Of a stretch of DNA of 64,000 nucleotides, positions 1-11,238 are shown piece after piece. The position numbers were made by a program, and so were the translations under genes. The stretch lies in the NCBI RefSeq assembly GCF_003265705.1, contig NW_020312859.1, positions 1,167,462 through 1,231,461 of the forward strand, given 5' to 3'. The DNA comes from Callorhinus ursinus. Lineage: Eukaryota; Chordata; Mammalia; Carnivora; Otariidae. Under the pieces are notes generated by a model. That model did not search any database, was not told the DNA's origin, and was given only the letters and a program-made list of their open reading frames with translations. Position 1 is the stretch's first letter; each line of letters opens with the position of its first letter.

Positions 1-102
1 AGCACGGAGCCTGACGGGGGCTCAATCCCAGGACACTGGGATCGTGACCTGAGCCAAAACCAAGAGTCGGACACTTAACCGACTGAGTCACCCAGGCGCC
101 CC
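1..102 (-). mobile_element. CanSINE (tRNA-Lys-derived), cut by window edge
   Basis: Reading the minus strand from 102, the element starts with the GGCGCCTGGGTGACTCAG head and continues through the A/B-box part of the tRNA-like region. The body and tail lie outside the window. It is a transposon copy, not a tRNA gene. Confidence 0.9.
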
Positions 103-639
103 TATGACACTTCACTCTTCAGCACACATCCGTTAAGAAAAAGGACAATCTCCTATTGCCATAGCTGGCTTTCTCAGAAGAAAGACTCCGAGGCAGAGAT
201 TTGCATGTGGAGCGCCCTTGGGATCCACATCTGTGAAAGGGAAGAAAGATCTGGGCTGTTATATAGATTCAGTAAAAGCAGGTGCAAGCCCCTAGAGGAG
301 CTTTGAAGCTAGGCTGGAACTTCAGAGTTGTCCCAAGTTGGTATGAGGGGAGCTGGGCCTTTATACTCCCCTGCCAACCAGTAACCGGACTTGGGCTGCC
401 CGGGGAAAGGGCATGACCTTGGGTGAAGCAGTTTTCTTCGGCCCAGGCACTCCCCGAAGAGTACTAACAATGGAGGATGATTTGCTGGCAGTATTTCCAG
501 CAGCCATGGGAATCAGTCCTTCCCTCCTGAGGAGGGTCAGGGCCGTGCATCCAGTGTCCACTGCTGTCCACTCCTGCCACTCAGCGCCACTTCCTCATTT
601 CAGTTCCAGGACTCCCACGGGCATCTTTCCTGGTGGGAA
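103..639. other. Intergenic stretch, nothing recognised
   Basis: Mixed-composition DNA with no repeat family, exon or RNA gene that I recognise. Open frames here are short and lack any protein-like pattern. Confidence 0.5.
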
Positions 640-1440
640 AATTTATAAGAGCAACCTTACAGGGACAAACCACAACCCCTGCCAAAGCAGCTGGTCTCAG
701 GGCCACACTGATCCTCTTGCTCTGTCAAGGTGTTTGGGATCCAAACATTGGCTTTGATCTGGAAACAGACAAAAAGGCAAGAGTAGCAATATTCACACCA
801 GACAAGCTGGACTTTAAGATTAAAATCCCCACTTGGATAAAGAAGGACACTATTACTACACAATTTATGAACAGGGGGTAATGGGCATAAAACCTTCTGC
901 ACCCGACAACATAGCAGGCAAATTGAGAAAGCAAAAATGATCGGCAATACAAAGAGAATCTCATGAAAACACAGTTTCAGTAGGAGGCTTCAATCTATCT
1001 CTTTCAAAATCGGTAGCTCTGATAGCGAAAAATAGGTGCCTTGAAGAATTAGTAATATAGACCACAAACTCAAATATTTCTTCATTTACAAAATATATAT
1101 TTTTGTGTATACATGAGCATTTACCAAAATTTATCATCTACTTGTTCATAGAAGAATCTTGAAAAAGTCAAGAAATTAGATATCTCATAGACTATCTTCT
1201 CTGCTCATTATTCAATTATAAAAAAAAGAAATAATTTAAAAGGTTACCAGAATATACTAACTACTTGGAAATTAAGTGTAAGAAACACACTGTTTAATAA
1301 CACTTGGATCAAAGAAAAGCAAAAGTAAAATTACAAATTATCTAGAAAACATAAAGAAGGAGATTTCATTGGAAAACTTACGGGGCCAGAAAAAGCTACA
1401 CTCAAAGGAAATTTTGTAGCCTTAAGTAACTCCATTAATA
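640..1440 (+). mobile_element. L1/HAL1-like LINE fragment
   Basis: A-rich DNA whose translation and wording resemble the reverse-transcriptase region of old L1 or HAL1 elements. Recognised cues are phrases such as GCAAGAGTAGCAATATTCAC and CTTGGATCAAAGAAAAG. It is broken by many stops, so no functional ORF2 remains. The exact subfamily is uncertain. Confidence 0.6.
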
Positions 1441-1607
1441 AGTGAAGAGAACTCGCCGCTTGTATATAACCCACTTTAAGCATTGCTTCAAATCTGGAGC
1501 CACATCCTACACCTCTCTCGTCTTCCCCACCTCAGTCACCCCTCCCTCCCTTTGTCCTTGGGCATTGTCTTCCTTCAGTGAACATGATTTGTCTGTCTTA
1601 CTACACA

Positions 1608-1745
1608 CAGCAATTCTCGAACTTCAATGAGCAAGCACATCCCCTAAGGCTCTTGTTAAATTGCTGATTCTGTTTTAGTAGTTCTGGGGTGGGGCCTGAG
1701 ATTCCGCATTTCTAACAAGCTCCCAGGTGATGCTGCTAATCCCCT
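1608..1745 (+). mobile_element. hAT-type MITE remnant (MER family)
   Basis: Contains the familiar block GGGGTGGGGCCTGAGATTC followed by CATTTCTAACAAGCTCCCAG and GTGATGCTGCT. These are characteristic of a mammal-wide nonautonomous DNA transposon. The named family is uncertain from memory. Confidence 0.6.
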
Positions 1746-1761
1746 CCCCACACACATACTT

Positions 1762-1880
1762 TTTTAAAAAGATTTTATTTATTTATTTGAGAGAGAGAGA
1801 GAGTGAAAGAGAGCATGAGCTGGGGGAGAGACAGATGGAGACAGAGAGGCAGACTCCCTCCACGGGGCTCCATCCCAGTT
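1762..1880 (-). mobile_element. CanSINE, head-truncated
   Basis: Minus-strand copy that retains the poly(A)/AATAAAATC tail and the CT-rich body but stops before the tRNA-like head near 1880. Confidence 0.75.
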
Positions 1881-2769
1881 ACAAAACTCTCAGGAATGCT
1901 CCGGCTCACCCTGGCTCTCCTCCCTGACTCACTTTTCCCCCTCAGCCTGGTTTCGCTAAGGCTGCACTCCTCCGTGAAGTGTTAGCATGTAGACTTTGGC
2001 CACAAGCTCTGTTTTCTGGGAAGCCCAGGCTAAGACCATGCTGTCCTTGAGAGATAGAAAAAGAATGAGAAAATAAACTGAAAAAAAAAAAAATTAAGGA
2101 GAATTCATTAAGATAGAAGATGATATTTTAGGAATAGTAGGAGGAAATATCCAAAATCTCTTTCTTGGAGGAAAACAATCCTAGGATATCAGTCAGGGTG
2201 CTTTGTGGTCAGTGATACAAGCCGATGCTGATGATGAAGCAGCAAGCAAATTTATTAAAGAGATATTGAGTAGCTCACACTATTGCTATGAGGCCTGGTA
2301 AGCCAGACTCAAGGTGAAGTTATGCGCCCAACTCTACCTGTGCCATCTACTGATGAACTGCCACCCATGTCACCACCCCTCCCCAATGCCAGGACCTTGA
2401 CCTTGGAACCATTGCCGGCACTGCCACCTGCAAAGCTCATTGCCTGTCACACCGGGACCCACAGAAAGGGCAACTCCATGCAGAACTTGATTCCCCATGT
2501 AGCCAGCCCACTTCCTATTCATCCCACAAAGGTCTGGTGTCCGCAACCTAACAATGAAGGAGCCTTGGGAACTTGAGCTCTGATCCAAGCCTGGAGACAC
2601 AGGACTCACGACTGTGAATTTCTCCAAATCTAAGAGCGCTGTCCCGAAGATGATGGGAAGCGACGAATATAAGACAGATGTCTACTAGAAGCAATAAGGA
2701 CAGCTACACCCCTAGTGAGGCAGATCAAAAATAAGAGAAACAGAACCAACATGTTTAAGAAATAGTCCT
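1881..2769. other. Intergenic stretch, no gene
   Basis: Old repetitive-looking DNA with an A-run near 2080. No element was named with confidence and no coding signal was seen. The 84-85 codon frames near 2322-2627 overlap each other on opposite strands and look random. Confidence 0.5.
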
Positions 2770-2965
2770 GGGTGCCTGGGTGGCTCAGATGGTTAAGCGT
2801 CTGCCTTCCGCTCAGGTCATGATCCCAGGGTCCTGGGATCAAGTCCCGCATCGGGCTCCCTGCTCCTTGGGAGCCTGCTTCTCCCTCTGCCTCTCTCTCT
2901 CTCTCTCTCTCTCTCTCTACCTCTCTCATGAATAAATAAAATCTTTAAAAAAAAAAAAAAAAAGA
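2770..2965 (+). mobile_element. CanSINE with intact target-site duplication
   Basis: Full-length element with a GGTGCCTGGGTGGCTCAG head, a CT-repeat body, AATAAATAAAATC and a poly(A) tail. AAGAAATAGTCCTG is present on both sides (2757-2770 and 2966-2979), a perfect TSD of about 14 bp. It therefore arrived by L1-type retrotransposition and is little changed. Confidence 0.93.
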
Positions 2966-2999
2966 AAGAAATAGTCCTGACAAGCTCATTATCCAGATG

Positions 3000-3535
3000 G
3001 AGTACAACTGTCCCATAGAAATATAATGGAAGCTGTGTATGTCATTAAAATTTTTCTAGCAGCCACATTAAAAAGAATAAAAAAGAACTATGTGAAGTTA
3101 ATTTTAATACTAATCCAACATATCCAAAACAGTATGATTTCAACATATATAAATATAATCAATCAATATAAAACTAATGAGACACTTTACATTTTTTTAA
3201 TCCTAAATCTTGGAAATTGGTGTATATTTTATTTTTTTTAATATTGTATTTATTTATCTATTTTAAGAGAAAGACAGAGAACATGAGCAGGGGAGAGGAG
3301 CTGAGTGAGAGGGACAAGCTGACTCCACGCTGAGCACAGAGCCTGACGCCGGCCCCATCCCACGACCCTGAGATCATGACCTGAGCTGAAATCAAGAGTC
3401 AGATGCTTAACCGACAGAGCCACCCAGGTGCCCCAGAAATTGGTGCATATTTTAAACTTACAGTTCATTTCAGCTGGACCAGTCACATTTCAAGTGCCCA
3501 AAAGCCACATGTGGCTCCTGTATTAGATAGTCCAC
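3000..3535 (+). mobile_element. Ancient hAT-like MITE, split by a SINE
   Basis: Starts with the ACTGTCCCATAGAAATATAA type of end and includes AGCAGCCACATTAAAAAGAA. It resumes after the SINE with CACATTTCAAGTGCCCAAAAG and the 'ccacatgtggct' block. Related copies occur at 20710-21052 and 46465-46997. The named family is uncertain. Confidence 0.7.
3233..3434 (-). mobile_element. CanSINE inserted in the MITE
   Basis: Minus-strand SINE with its T-rich tail at 3233 and GGGGCACCTGGGTGGCTC head at 3434. The flanks GAAATTGGTGTATATTTT and GAAATTGGTGCATATTTT are a near-perfect TSD with one change, which marks insertion into the older MITE. Confidence 0.92.
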
Positions 3536-4229
3536 AGATAGAAATAAAATCAGAACCCTATTGCACACATCATTTGAACCAAAACAAATTCCAAGTGAAT
3601 TAAAGATTTGAATCTAAAATATAAGGTTATTCAAATCTTAGAAGAAAACATGCAACGCTGCACTTGTAAGCTCTTTCTAGCCACCTGCAATGCAGATGGC
3701 AGATAAAGGGTTAATATCTATACACACAAAGAGCTTTGGCAAATTAGTATCAGAATAAAAATGGTGGGAAGCTCTCATAGAACAAACCCACATGGTCAAT
3801 AAACCTAAAAAGGTATCCAGCTTCCCTGGGAGTCAGGAAAATACACATGAAATAACAAGACATCACTTTACTCACATCAGACTAGCAAATCGGAAACTTG
3901 CGAACACCTCCAACAGGCTAGGGAGAGACTAAATTCGCCACATCACAGATTGCTGGAGAGCCATCCGATGGCACTTATCAAAATAAAAAAACTCCACGTA
4001 CTCTTTGACCAGCAATCCCATGCCTCAGAATCCACAGCGTAGAAAGAAAAGCACCAGAATGGGTGTAGATGTGGGTGTTCACATCTACAGGGATCGTGAT
4101 CGTGAGGAGAGGTAGAGGAAGAGCTGAATAAAGTGGGACATGTTTATATTGTGGCACGTCAGGCAGCCACTAAAAAAGTTTCTTGTGTCGAGAGGACTTG
4201 TGTCCTCCACCTCAGCAAGATGCTGAGAC
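3536..4229 (+). mobile_element. Old L1 fragment (ORF2 3' part)
   Basis: Contains remembered L1 ORF2 3'-region cues: 'gaaataacaagacatcact', 'catcagactagcaaat', and the 'ttgaccagcaatcccatgcct' block. Many stops and indels leave no functional protein. It abuts the LTR at 4230, and some L1-like sequence may continue after 4814. Confidence 0.7.
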
Positions 4230-4814
4230 TGATGTAGGAAAGACGTTATTAGGGTTCGAAGCCCACGGCCAAGAAGGAATTCCTGAGATGTCTTTGGTGC
4301 AAAAAGGTGATTTTATTAAAGCCCAGGGACAGGACCCGTGGGCAGAAAGAACTGCACGGGGGTCATGAGGAGGGGCCCATGATATACTTTCAAGTCGGGA
4401 GCGGGTTAGGGATGGTGTAAGTCCCTAAGGAATTTTGGAAGCCCAGAACCTTGAGGGGGCTAGCTACTGTTGGGAAAAGGTCATTTATTACCGTCTAATA
4501 AAACCTTAGTCATGAGACCCTTCAGATGTATATCGGTGGGCCCTATGCTTGGGGGATGATTGCCAACACCTACACCCCTTGGAGGGTTTAGAGATAAAGG
4601 AAGTTTCCAAAGGAATTCTTATACGTTAAAGTAGACTTAACAGGATTGGGGGCGGGGTGAGACGAGAATTGCCTTTTGCCCTTAGCAAAGTATTAACATT
4701 GAGGCTGTTGAGTCCTTAGAGGAACGTCACTCTGCCTGTTTCAAGGACTTGTCAGCGGGCTCTAGGTAGGAAGGAAATTTAGTAATTTTTCTTCCGCCTT
4801 TGTTTCCCACATCA
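4230..4814 (-). mobile_element. Solo ERV LTR, copy A
   Basis: In its own sense (minus strand) it runs from TGATGTGGGAAACAAAGG to TTTCCTACATCA, so it has TG...CA ends with an inverted TGATGTRGGAAA terminus. An AATAAA signal is present in sense orientation. It matches copies B and C along its length. Five-base flanks GAGAC and TAAAC are only partly alike, so the TSD has decayed or been lost. No retroviral internal sequence adjoins it, so it is a solo LTR. Confidence 0.85.
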
Positions 4815-5110
4815 TAAACTATGGTTCCATTTCTGCAAGAGACCGGGAGAGAAATCTACATCTGATTTTATGAGCATGAAGAGAGCTAGATGGAGAGAAT
4901 CGCTCTAGTATCAAAGTTATCTGAGAGAAGGGGAATCCCCGGTACAGATAGAAACCCAGGAAGGCAGGAAAGAAAAATATGAGAATAGAGAAAAGAGAGG
5001 GAGGGTTGAAAGAAAAAAACTATTATTTCAAAGACGGACAATTTCTGTAAAGTTATCATGTGTGTTTGAAAAGGGCAAACATTTATCTCCACATAAATCT
5101 ATTCGATAAA

Positions 5111-5303
5111 GGGCGCCTGGGTGGCTCAGTCGGTTAAGCGACTGCCTTCGGCTCAGGTCATGATCCTGGAGTCCCGGGATCGAGTCCCGCATCGGGCTCC
5201 TGGCTCAGCAAGGAGCCTGCTTCTCCCTCTGACCCTCCCCTCTCTCATGTACTCTCTCTCTCTCATTCTCACTCTCTCAAAATAAATAAATCTTAAAAAA
5301 AAA
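5111..5303 (+). mobile_element. CanSINE with TSD
   Basis: Full-length + strand SINE. Flanks ATCTATTCGATAAA and ATCTACTCGATAAA differ at one base, giving a 14-bp TSD. Confidence 0.93.
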
Positions 5304-5308
5304 AAAAT

Positions 5309-6260
5309 CTACTCGATAAAGCTTGTGAGCCATGGTATTTCAAATCTTCCATGTGCTGTACTTGATGTTTCAACTACTTGTTCTGCGGATTTCTAACAGG
5401 CGTATTAAAGTTTCCCACCGAGCTGTGGATTGGTTGTTTCTCCTTGTAATTCTATCAGTTTTAGCGCGATACTTTTTAATCCTACGTCACTAGGCACATA
5501 CAAGCACAAAGGCTAAATTTATTGGTAGGTTGGATATTTATCAACATATAGTTTGGTCTTTTCAAAGAACTCTGATCATTTCTGTGTGAAATCCATTTTG
5601 CCTAATGCCCCATGATTGCTTGCACGGCTCGCCTTCCTCCTCCTGGCTTGCCCAGTGCACCTTTTCCCTCTCAGCATTTCCAGTCTTTCTGCGTTACTCT
5701 GCTTTTGCTCTCTCTAATGAAACAGCATACAGTTTGACTTTTTTTTTATTCAATTCTTTTCACAGTGAATTTAATATATTCACAGTGAATTTAATATATT
5801 CACATTTATTATGGTTATTGATGCATTTGTACATGTCTACCAATTTACCTTGTGTCTTCTATTGTATGTGCTGTGTTCATGTTTCTTTCTCATCTCTACT
5901 TTTCAGGTAGTTGATAGCATTTTATTTGCTCCCAATTAATTTTTCTTCTAATGACTTAGAAACTATATATTCTGTTCCTATTATCTTTATTTGTTGAAAC
6001 ACATAGTTAAGCATATTAACTAAAGCTATGTCTTCCTCCCAAATAAAATGATGATCTTGACTTCCTTTTACTTTTCTCTTCTACCTCCTTTCCGGTCTCC
6101 CTACCTCCCCATCCCATGTTGTCATCTCAGATTTTAGTTAATTATTATAATTCAAGATTTTTATTTAGACTTACATTTTGCTGATTTCCTTGCTTATCTG
6201 TGTTTCTTATATCCCATGTTTTCTTCTTGGATCCATTTTCTCTTCATTGGAATATAACTC
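5309..6260 (-). mobile_element. L1/HAL1-like fragment, antisense
   Basis: T-rich region whose wording matches antisense L1-type ORF2, for example 'ttagtttctccttgtaattctatcag' variants and 'taggcacataca'. Stops occur in all frames. The subfamily is uncertain and the boundaries are soft. Confidence 0.55.
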
Positions 6261-6266
6261 CCTACA

Positions 6267-6470
6267 CCAGTGGTTTCTCAACCAGAGGCTATACCACAGC
6301 CCTTCCCAATGGGGAGTGTGGTGTATTGTCACGGTGACTAAGGAGAAATTCCACTGACGTTTGGCGGACAGTGGTCAAGGACACTAAGCAACCTGCAGTG
6401 TGGAGGTCAGTCTTACATGATAAAGAATCCTTCCACCCAAAGTGCCAACAGTACCCTGTGGAGGAATGCT
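6267..6470 (+). mobile_element. hAT-type MITE remnant (MER20-like)
   Basis: Begins CAGTGGTTTCTCAACCAG, the usual terminal inverted repeat of Charlie/MER20-type elements, and ends near CAACAGTACCCTGTG. The internal part is diverged, so the family name is tentative. Confidence 0.5.
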
Positions 6471-7429
6471 ATGCTACATGAATGGTCAATTGTAAACTCT
6501 TTTGTCCATTTCTCTCTTAAAATGTCTTTATGATGCCCCTACATTTCCCTGACAGATTGGTTGAGGAAAGACTCCAAAAACTCACAAGTATTCCCCCCAG
6601 AGAACTTTGAAGATACCATTCTGCTATTTTCTTGCTTACAAAGTTGCAAATGAGAAGACTGATGTCAATCTTAGTCTCAGTCTGTCCTGGGTTAATTGTT
6701 TTTTGTTTTTTGTTTTTCACTCTGGAGACATTCAGGATTTCCTTTTCTTTCTTTCTTTCTTTTTTTTTAAAGATTTTATTTATTTATTTGACAGAGAGAT
6801 AGAGAGAGAGCACAAGTAGGCAGAGTGGCAGGCAGAGGGAGAGGGAGAAGCAGGCTCCCCGCCAAGCAGGGAGCCAGACGTGGGGCTCGATCCCAGGACC
6901 CCAGGATCCTGACCTGAGCCGAAGGCAGGCGCCCAACCAACTGAGCCACCCAGGCGCCCCCAGGATTTCCTTTTCATTCTTAGTGTCCTGAGATTTCAGG
7001 ATGACGTACTTGGACATAAGTCTTTCCACATTCTTCCCATAAATATTCACTAGGTCCTCTCACTAGAAGAGCTCGTATATTTCTTAAGTTCTAAGAAAAT
7101 GTCTTGAATTATTACCTTGCTTCAGGGACTTTCTTTCTTTTGTTTTCTTCTCTTATGCTGTAACTCACATGAAGCAGACAGTGGAACTTTTGCAACTGCC
7201 CTTCACATCTCCATGCTCTGTTCCTACTTTCCATCTGTTTATTCTTTGGCACTGCCTTCTGGGAGAATTCCCTAACTCAGTCTTCTGGTTCATTACTTCA
7301 CTCTTTAATCCATTTTGCTATTCAACCCATCTATTGAGATTTTTATCTTTAAAAGAATTACTATTTTTATTTTAAGAAGAATCAAACTTTTTTGATTTAT
7401 AAAGCTGTTGTATGCTTTTTGAATGCTTT
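6471..7429. other. AT-rich intergenic DNA, probable old LINE, split by a SINE
   Basis: The phrase 'gaactttgaagataccattc...ttcttgcttacaaagttgc' looks like an old interspersed repeat that continues on both sides of the SINE at 6752-6961. I could not name it. No gene is seen. Confidence 0.4.
6752..6961 (-). mobile_element. CanSINE with TSD
   Basis: Full-length minus-strand SINE. AGGATTTCCTTTTC is repeated at both flanks. Confidence 0.93.
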
Positions 7430-7616
7430 TTTTTTAAGATTTTATTTATTTATTTGACAGAGAGAGACAGCGAGAGAAGGAACACAAGCAGGGGGAGTGG
7501 GAGAGGGAGAAGCAGGCTTCCCACCGAGCAGGGAGCCCGGTGCTCGATTCCAGGATCCTGGGATCATGACCTGAGCCGAAGGCAGACGCTTAACAACTGA
7601 GCCACCCAGGCGCCCC
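7430..7616 (-). mobile_element. CanSINE with TSD
   Basis: Full-length minus-strand SINE flanked by TGAATGCTTTTTTTT on both sides. Its T-rich flank is directly followed by an older SINE. Confidence 0.9.
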
Positions 7617-7621
7617 TGAAT

Positions 7622-7726
7622 GCTTTTTTTTTTTTTTAAGTGAACTCAACCCACAATGTGCGGGTTGAACTCATGACCCCACATCAAGAGTCACATGCTC
7701 TACCGACTAAGCCAGCCAGGTACCCC
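7622..7726 (-). mobile_element. Older CanSINE subtype (tRNA-like part only)
   Basis: Minus-strand tRNA-like segment with GGTACCTGGCTGGCTTAG at 7726 and no CT-rich body. This is an older subtype than the neighbours and is diverged in both boxes. Confidence 0.7.
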
Positions 7727-7759
7727 TTGTTGCGTGCTTTTTTTAAAAAAAAATGATGC

Positions 7760-7890
7760 AGGGGCAACTGGCTGTCTCAGTCGATAGAACATGCGATTCC
7801 TGATCTTGGGGTTGTAAGTTTGAGCCCCATGTTGGGTGTAGCGATTACTTAATAAAATCTTTTAAAAATTATAAAAATAAAAATAAAAAA
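7760..7890 (+). mobile_element. Older CanSINE subtype
   Basis: Plus-strand tRNA-like sequence GGGGCAACTGGCTGTCTCAG through TTGAGCCCCATGTTGGGTGT and GATTACTTAATAAAATC, then an A-rich tail. It lacks the CT body, like the copies at 32145 and 63603. Confidence 0.75.
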
Positions 7891-7954
7891 TGGATGCAAT
7901 AGGCCCTTTCATTTGTCCAAGATATTAATGATACTTATTCTATAGTTTGGTTCT

Positions 7955-8200
7955 ATTCACTCTCTTAACTCAGTTTCATCATCTGTGAAGCAGGAATAAT
8001 AATTCCTACCACTGAGTTTCATGGTGATTATTAGAATTAACATAAAAGGATGCCTGGCACGTAGTGCATTAAATACCTAGTTGATGAATAGACAAAGCAA
8101 AATAATAAATGTAAAATACCTAGCACACACATGGTAGGTACCCATTGAATGGAAGCGTCTTATCATTATCCTCATTGTTAGTATTTGCTGACACAGTGGC
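7955..8200 (+). mobile_element. MIR fragment(s)
   Basis: Contains CTCAGTTTCATCATCTGTGA, 'ataataattcctacc' and 'ggatgcctggcacgtagtg', the core and 3' part of MIR. The 3' phrase recurs at about 8110, so two MIR ends may be joined. Confidence 0.75.
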
Positions 8201-9072
8201 GTTCAAGATTTTACACTCCTGGTTTTGACTCTGTCATAATACCACCACCCCTCCCACCCCCAGATCCATGGCATGACTGCTTCATAACTTTGCTGAGGCA
8301 CGAATTTGAACTCTAAGGTGCAAGGCTGGTGAATGGAGTGGGAATGTGCCCAGCATCTGTCTGCCAAAATGGCTCTCTGTTTTTATTTAATATATCAAGC
8401 CAGTTAACCTTCGCCACCACCCTGAAAGGCAGATGTCATTATGCCGCTTTCATAGGATGATAAACCGCGAAAAAAATACAAGCTGTGGTCCACAAGGCAG
8501 TGGTTTAGGAATCTGTGGTAGGCAGTCAGAGTTCTTTCTGACTCAAGAAATAAACTCAGTTTATTATTCTGTAAAATGGGCCTTACAGTGCCTTTTTTGT
8601 CCACTCTGCTAGAATGCTACTTATCACTTGGCCTTGGATGCCAGTTCCAATGCGGTGTGGTCACTTCCGAGGATTAGAACCATTCAGGTGGAAGTCTACC
8701 ACATTCTACCACTCCCTCTGCCCCTCCATTCACCTAAGGCATCACCCTTTGCTGGGAGTCAGTTGGCTGCATATGCATCTGCCCCATCACCAGACAGGGA
8801 GCAATTTGAAAGAGATACAGAAGGCAACAATGAGGTGATTTCCCCAAATCTTAGAATTAGGGCTGCCCTCTGAGGACTAAATAAGATAAACCAGAGGACA
8901 AATTGATGAGATGAGTTGCCATTGACCTAGCAGTCAGGTTGAGCCCAGCTCCCTTGGTGACGTGTTGCTAGGGCCATAGACAATCACTCCTAGGGGTGAC
9001 ATTCCCCCTTTGGTCTTCCTGCTTCCATCTTTGTATTCTAGAAGCCATTCTCAACACAATCTGATCACCGTT
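8201..9072. other. Intergenic stretch, no gene recognised
   Basis: Mixed-composition DNA. Two short overlapping + strand frames near 8614-8873 and one minus frame near 8404-8604 show no recognisable protein. No named repeat is seen. Confidence 0.45.
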
Positions 9073-9267
9073 GGGGCGCCTGGGTGGCTCAGTTGGTTAA
9101 GCGACTGCCCTCGGCTCAGGTCATGATCCTGGAGTCCCAGGATCGAGTCCCGCATCGGGCTCCCTGCTCGGCAGGGAGTCTGCTTCTCCCTCTGACCCTC
9201 CCCCCTCTCATGCTCTCTCTATCTCATTCTCTCCGTCAAATAAATAAATAAATCTTTAAAAAAAAAA
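9073..9267 (+). mobile_element. CanSINE with TSD
   Basis: Full-length + strand SINE. The target AATCTGATCACCG is present before the head and after the poly(A). Confidence 0.93.
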
Positions 9268-9721
9268 AATCTGATCACCGCAACCCATGGGCTCTTTCTT
9301 CAAAATTCAGACCAGCTCTCTCCTTTTCTCTGCCATCCCGGTGTGTGTGGTTGACTGTTCCTTGCCATGTTTTCTCACAAGACTTTAGGATTAAGCGATT
9401 CCTGGCCAAGTAACAAACAATCCCCTGGGGATTGGGATGAAAACTGGTAATAAAATTAGGTACAAGTCCAGGAGGAGGCACTGAAGAAGAATCAGGCTGG
9501 GTCTGTGAGGGATCCCTATGAGACGGCACACATATCTATGCTACCTGAAGATCACGTGCTCCTTTCCTATTACTCTGGAAACTCCACTGCTACCTAAACA
9601 ATAGATATGTTTTATCAGGGAAATGATTTTTCTCTGTCACTACGCTTCTGCACCAGTTGGTTGAGTAATAAACCAGTAACCAGGTTGGTTGAGTAATAAA
9701 TATGCAAGACCTCTCTAAAAC
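9268..9721. other. Intergenic stretch
   Basis: No gene. A short imperfect duplication, GGTTGAGTAATAAAC/T, occurs at about 9658-9700, where 'gttggttgagtaataaa' appears twice about 28 bp apart. Otherwise nothing is recognised. Confidence 0.45.
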
Positions 9722-9915
9722 TTTTTTTTTTGAGATTTTATGTATTTATTTGAGAGGGAGAGAGAGAACACAAGCAGGGAGGAGGGACAGAGGGTGAGGG
9801 AGAAGCAGACCCCGCACTGAGCAGGGAGCCCGAAGCGGGGCTCGATCCCAGGACCCTGGGATCATGACCTGAGCCGAAGGCAGACGCTTAACCGACTGAG
9901 CCACCCAGGCGCCCC
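9722..9915 (-). mobile_element. CanSINE with TSD
   Basis: Full-length minus-strand SINE. AATATGCAAGACCT occurs before the T-rich tail and again after the head. Confidence 0.93.
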
Positions 9916-9944
9916 AATATGCAAGACCTTTCGTTTGAAAAAAC

Positions 9945-10510
9945 AAATTCAAATCAGACAGTGCTATTCCCCTGCTTACAACCCTCTAGTTCATTCCCAT
10001 TGCACACAGAAAGAAACCTGGACTCCGCAGCAGGGCTGACAGGGCTGCATTAGCCGGCTTCTCCCTACGCTCCCTTTCCCTTTGCTTTGATGATCCAACC
10101 ACCCAGTTCAAGTCAGGATCTTTCCTACTTCCAGGCCTTCCCACATTATACTGTTCCTTCTGGCTGGAACATTCAGCCTTTGACCCTTCACCTTTCACCC
10201 TTCACCTGTCAGGGCTCAATGCAATTATCGTTTCATTTGTCAAGCCTCAATGCAATTATCACCTCCTCAGAGAGGACCTCCATAACCGTGTCATCCTCCT
10301 GCTTTGGTTGCTGGAATGCAGGGAAGTGAACCTAAGCATTCTCCTATAACGTTTATCTCAGGGTATAATAGCATATTTTATTTATTTCTTTGTTTGCTAT
10401 CTCCCCTCTGGGGCTGTAAATGCTCTGAGGACAGGGACCATATTTTTGCTCACCACCCTATAACCAGTGGTTGCATGCATTAAGCACTCAACAAATGTCT
10501 GTGGAGAGTG
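9945..10510 (-). mobile_element. L2 LINE 3' end, antisense
   Basis: Matches the antisense L2 pattern in order: 'ccctctagttcattcccattg', 'cacctcctcagagagg', 'ttatttatttctttgtttgc', 'ctctgaggacagggaccat' and 'aagcactcaacaaatgtct'. A CAATGCAATTATC segment appears twice near 10215-10262, a small local duplication. Confidence 0.75.
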
Positions 10511-10674
10511 CAAATGAATTCTCCAGTAGGGAGGTCTACAATATATAGGAGCCTCTCCACATGGCTTCCTCCCCAGGCCGGACCCCCAAGGCCAGGCCCT
10601 CTGGCAAGAGGGGGCCTTCACTTCTTCTGTGATGGCTGCCTGCATTCCAGTAACTTTTCCAGTCCTGGTCATAG

Positions 10675-11238
10675 TGATGTGGGAAATGTCCTTACTGCCT
10701 ACAGCCCATTAGCAAGTCCTTGAAACAGGTAAAGTGACCTTCCTCTGGGAGCTCAGCTGCCTTGATGTTGACCCTTTGCTAAGAGCAAAAGGCAATCTGA
10801 GCTTAACATTATCCTGATCCGCCAGGATCCTGCAAGTCTACTTTAACATATAGAAATTCCTTTGGAAACTTCCTTAATCTCTACCTCCCAAGACATATGT
10901 TAGTAATCATCCGCCAAGCATACAGCCCACTGATACACATCTGAAGGGTCTCATGACTCAGGTTTTCTTAGACAGTAATAAATGACCTTTTCCTAATGAT
11001 AGCTAGCCCCCTCAAGGTCCTGGAAACCTTATTTCCAAAATTCCTTAGGGACTTACACTATCTCTAACCCCCTCCCAACTTGAAAGTCTATAATGGGCCC
11101 TTCCTCATGACCCCGGTGCAGCATCTCCTGCCCACAGGTCCGGTCCCCGGGCTTTAATAAAACCAGCTTTTTGCACCAAAGATGTCTCAAGAATTCTTTC
11201 TTGGCCATGGGCTCCCAACCCCAACATTTCCTACATCA
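10675..11238 (+). mobile_element. Solo ERV LTR, copy B
   Basis: Plus-strand LTR from TGATGTGGGAAA to TTTCCTACATCA, flanked by a perfect 4-bp TSD ATAG (10671-10674 and 11239-11242). A TATA-like TATAATGGG lies at about 11089 and an AATAAA at 11156-11161, in the order expected for U3-R-U5. There is no gag, pol or env-like sequence on either side, so it is a solo LTR left by LTR-LTR recombination. The TG/CA ends and 4-5 bp TSDs fit an ERV1-like (gammaretroviral) family, whose name I do not know. Confidence 0.9.

Noticed and set aside
4815..10674. A complete provirus between LTR copies A and B
   Set aside because: The two LTRs face opposite ways and the DNA between is L1, SINE, MIR and L2; no retroviral genes are seen.
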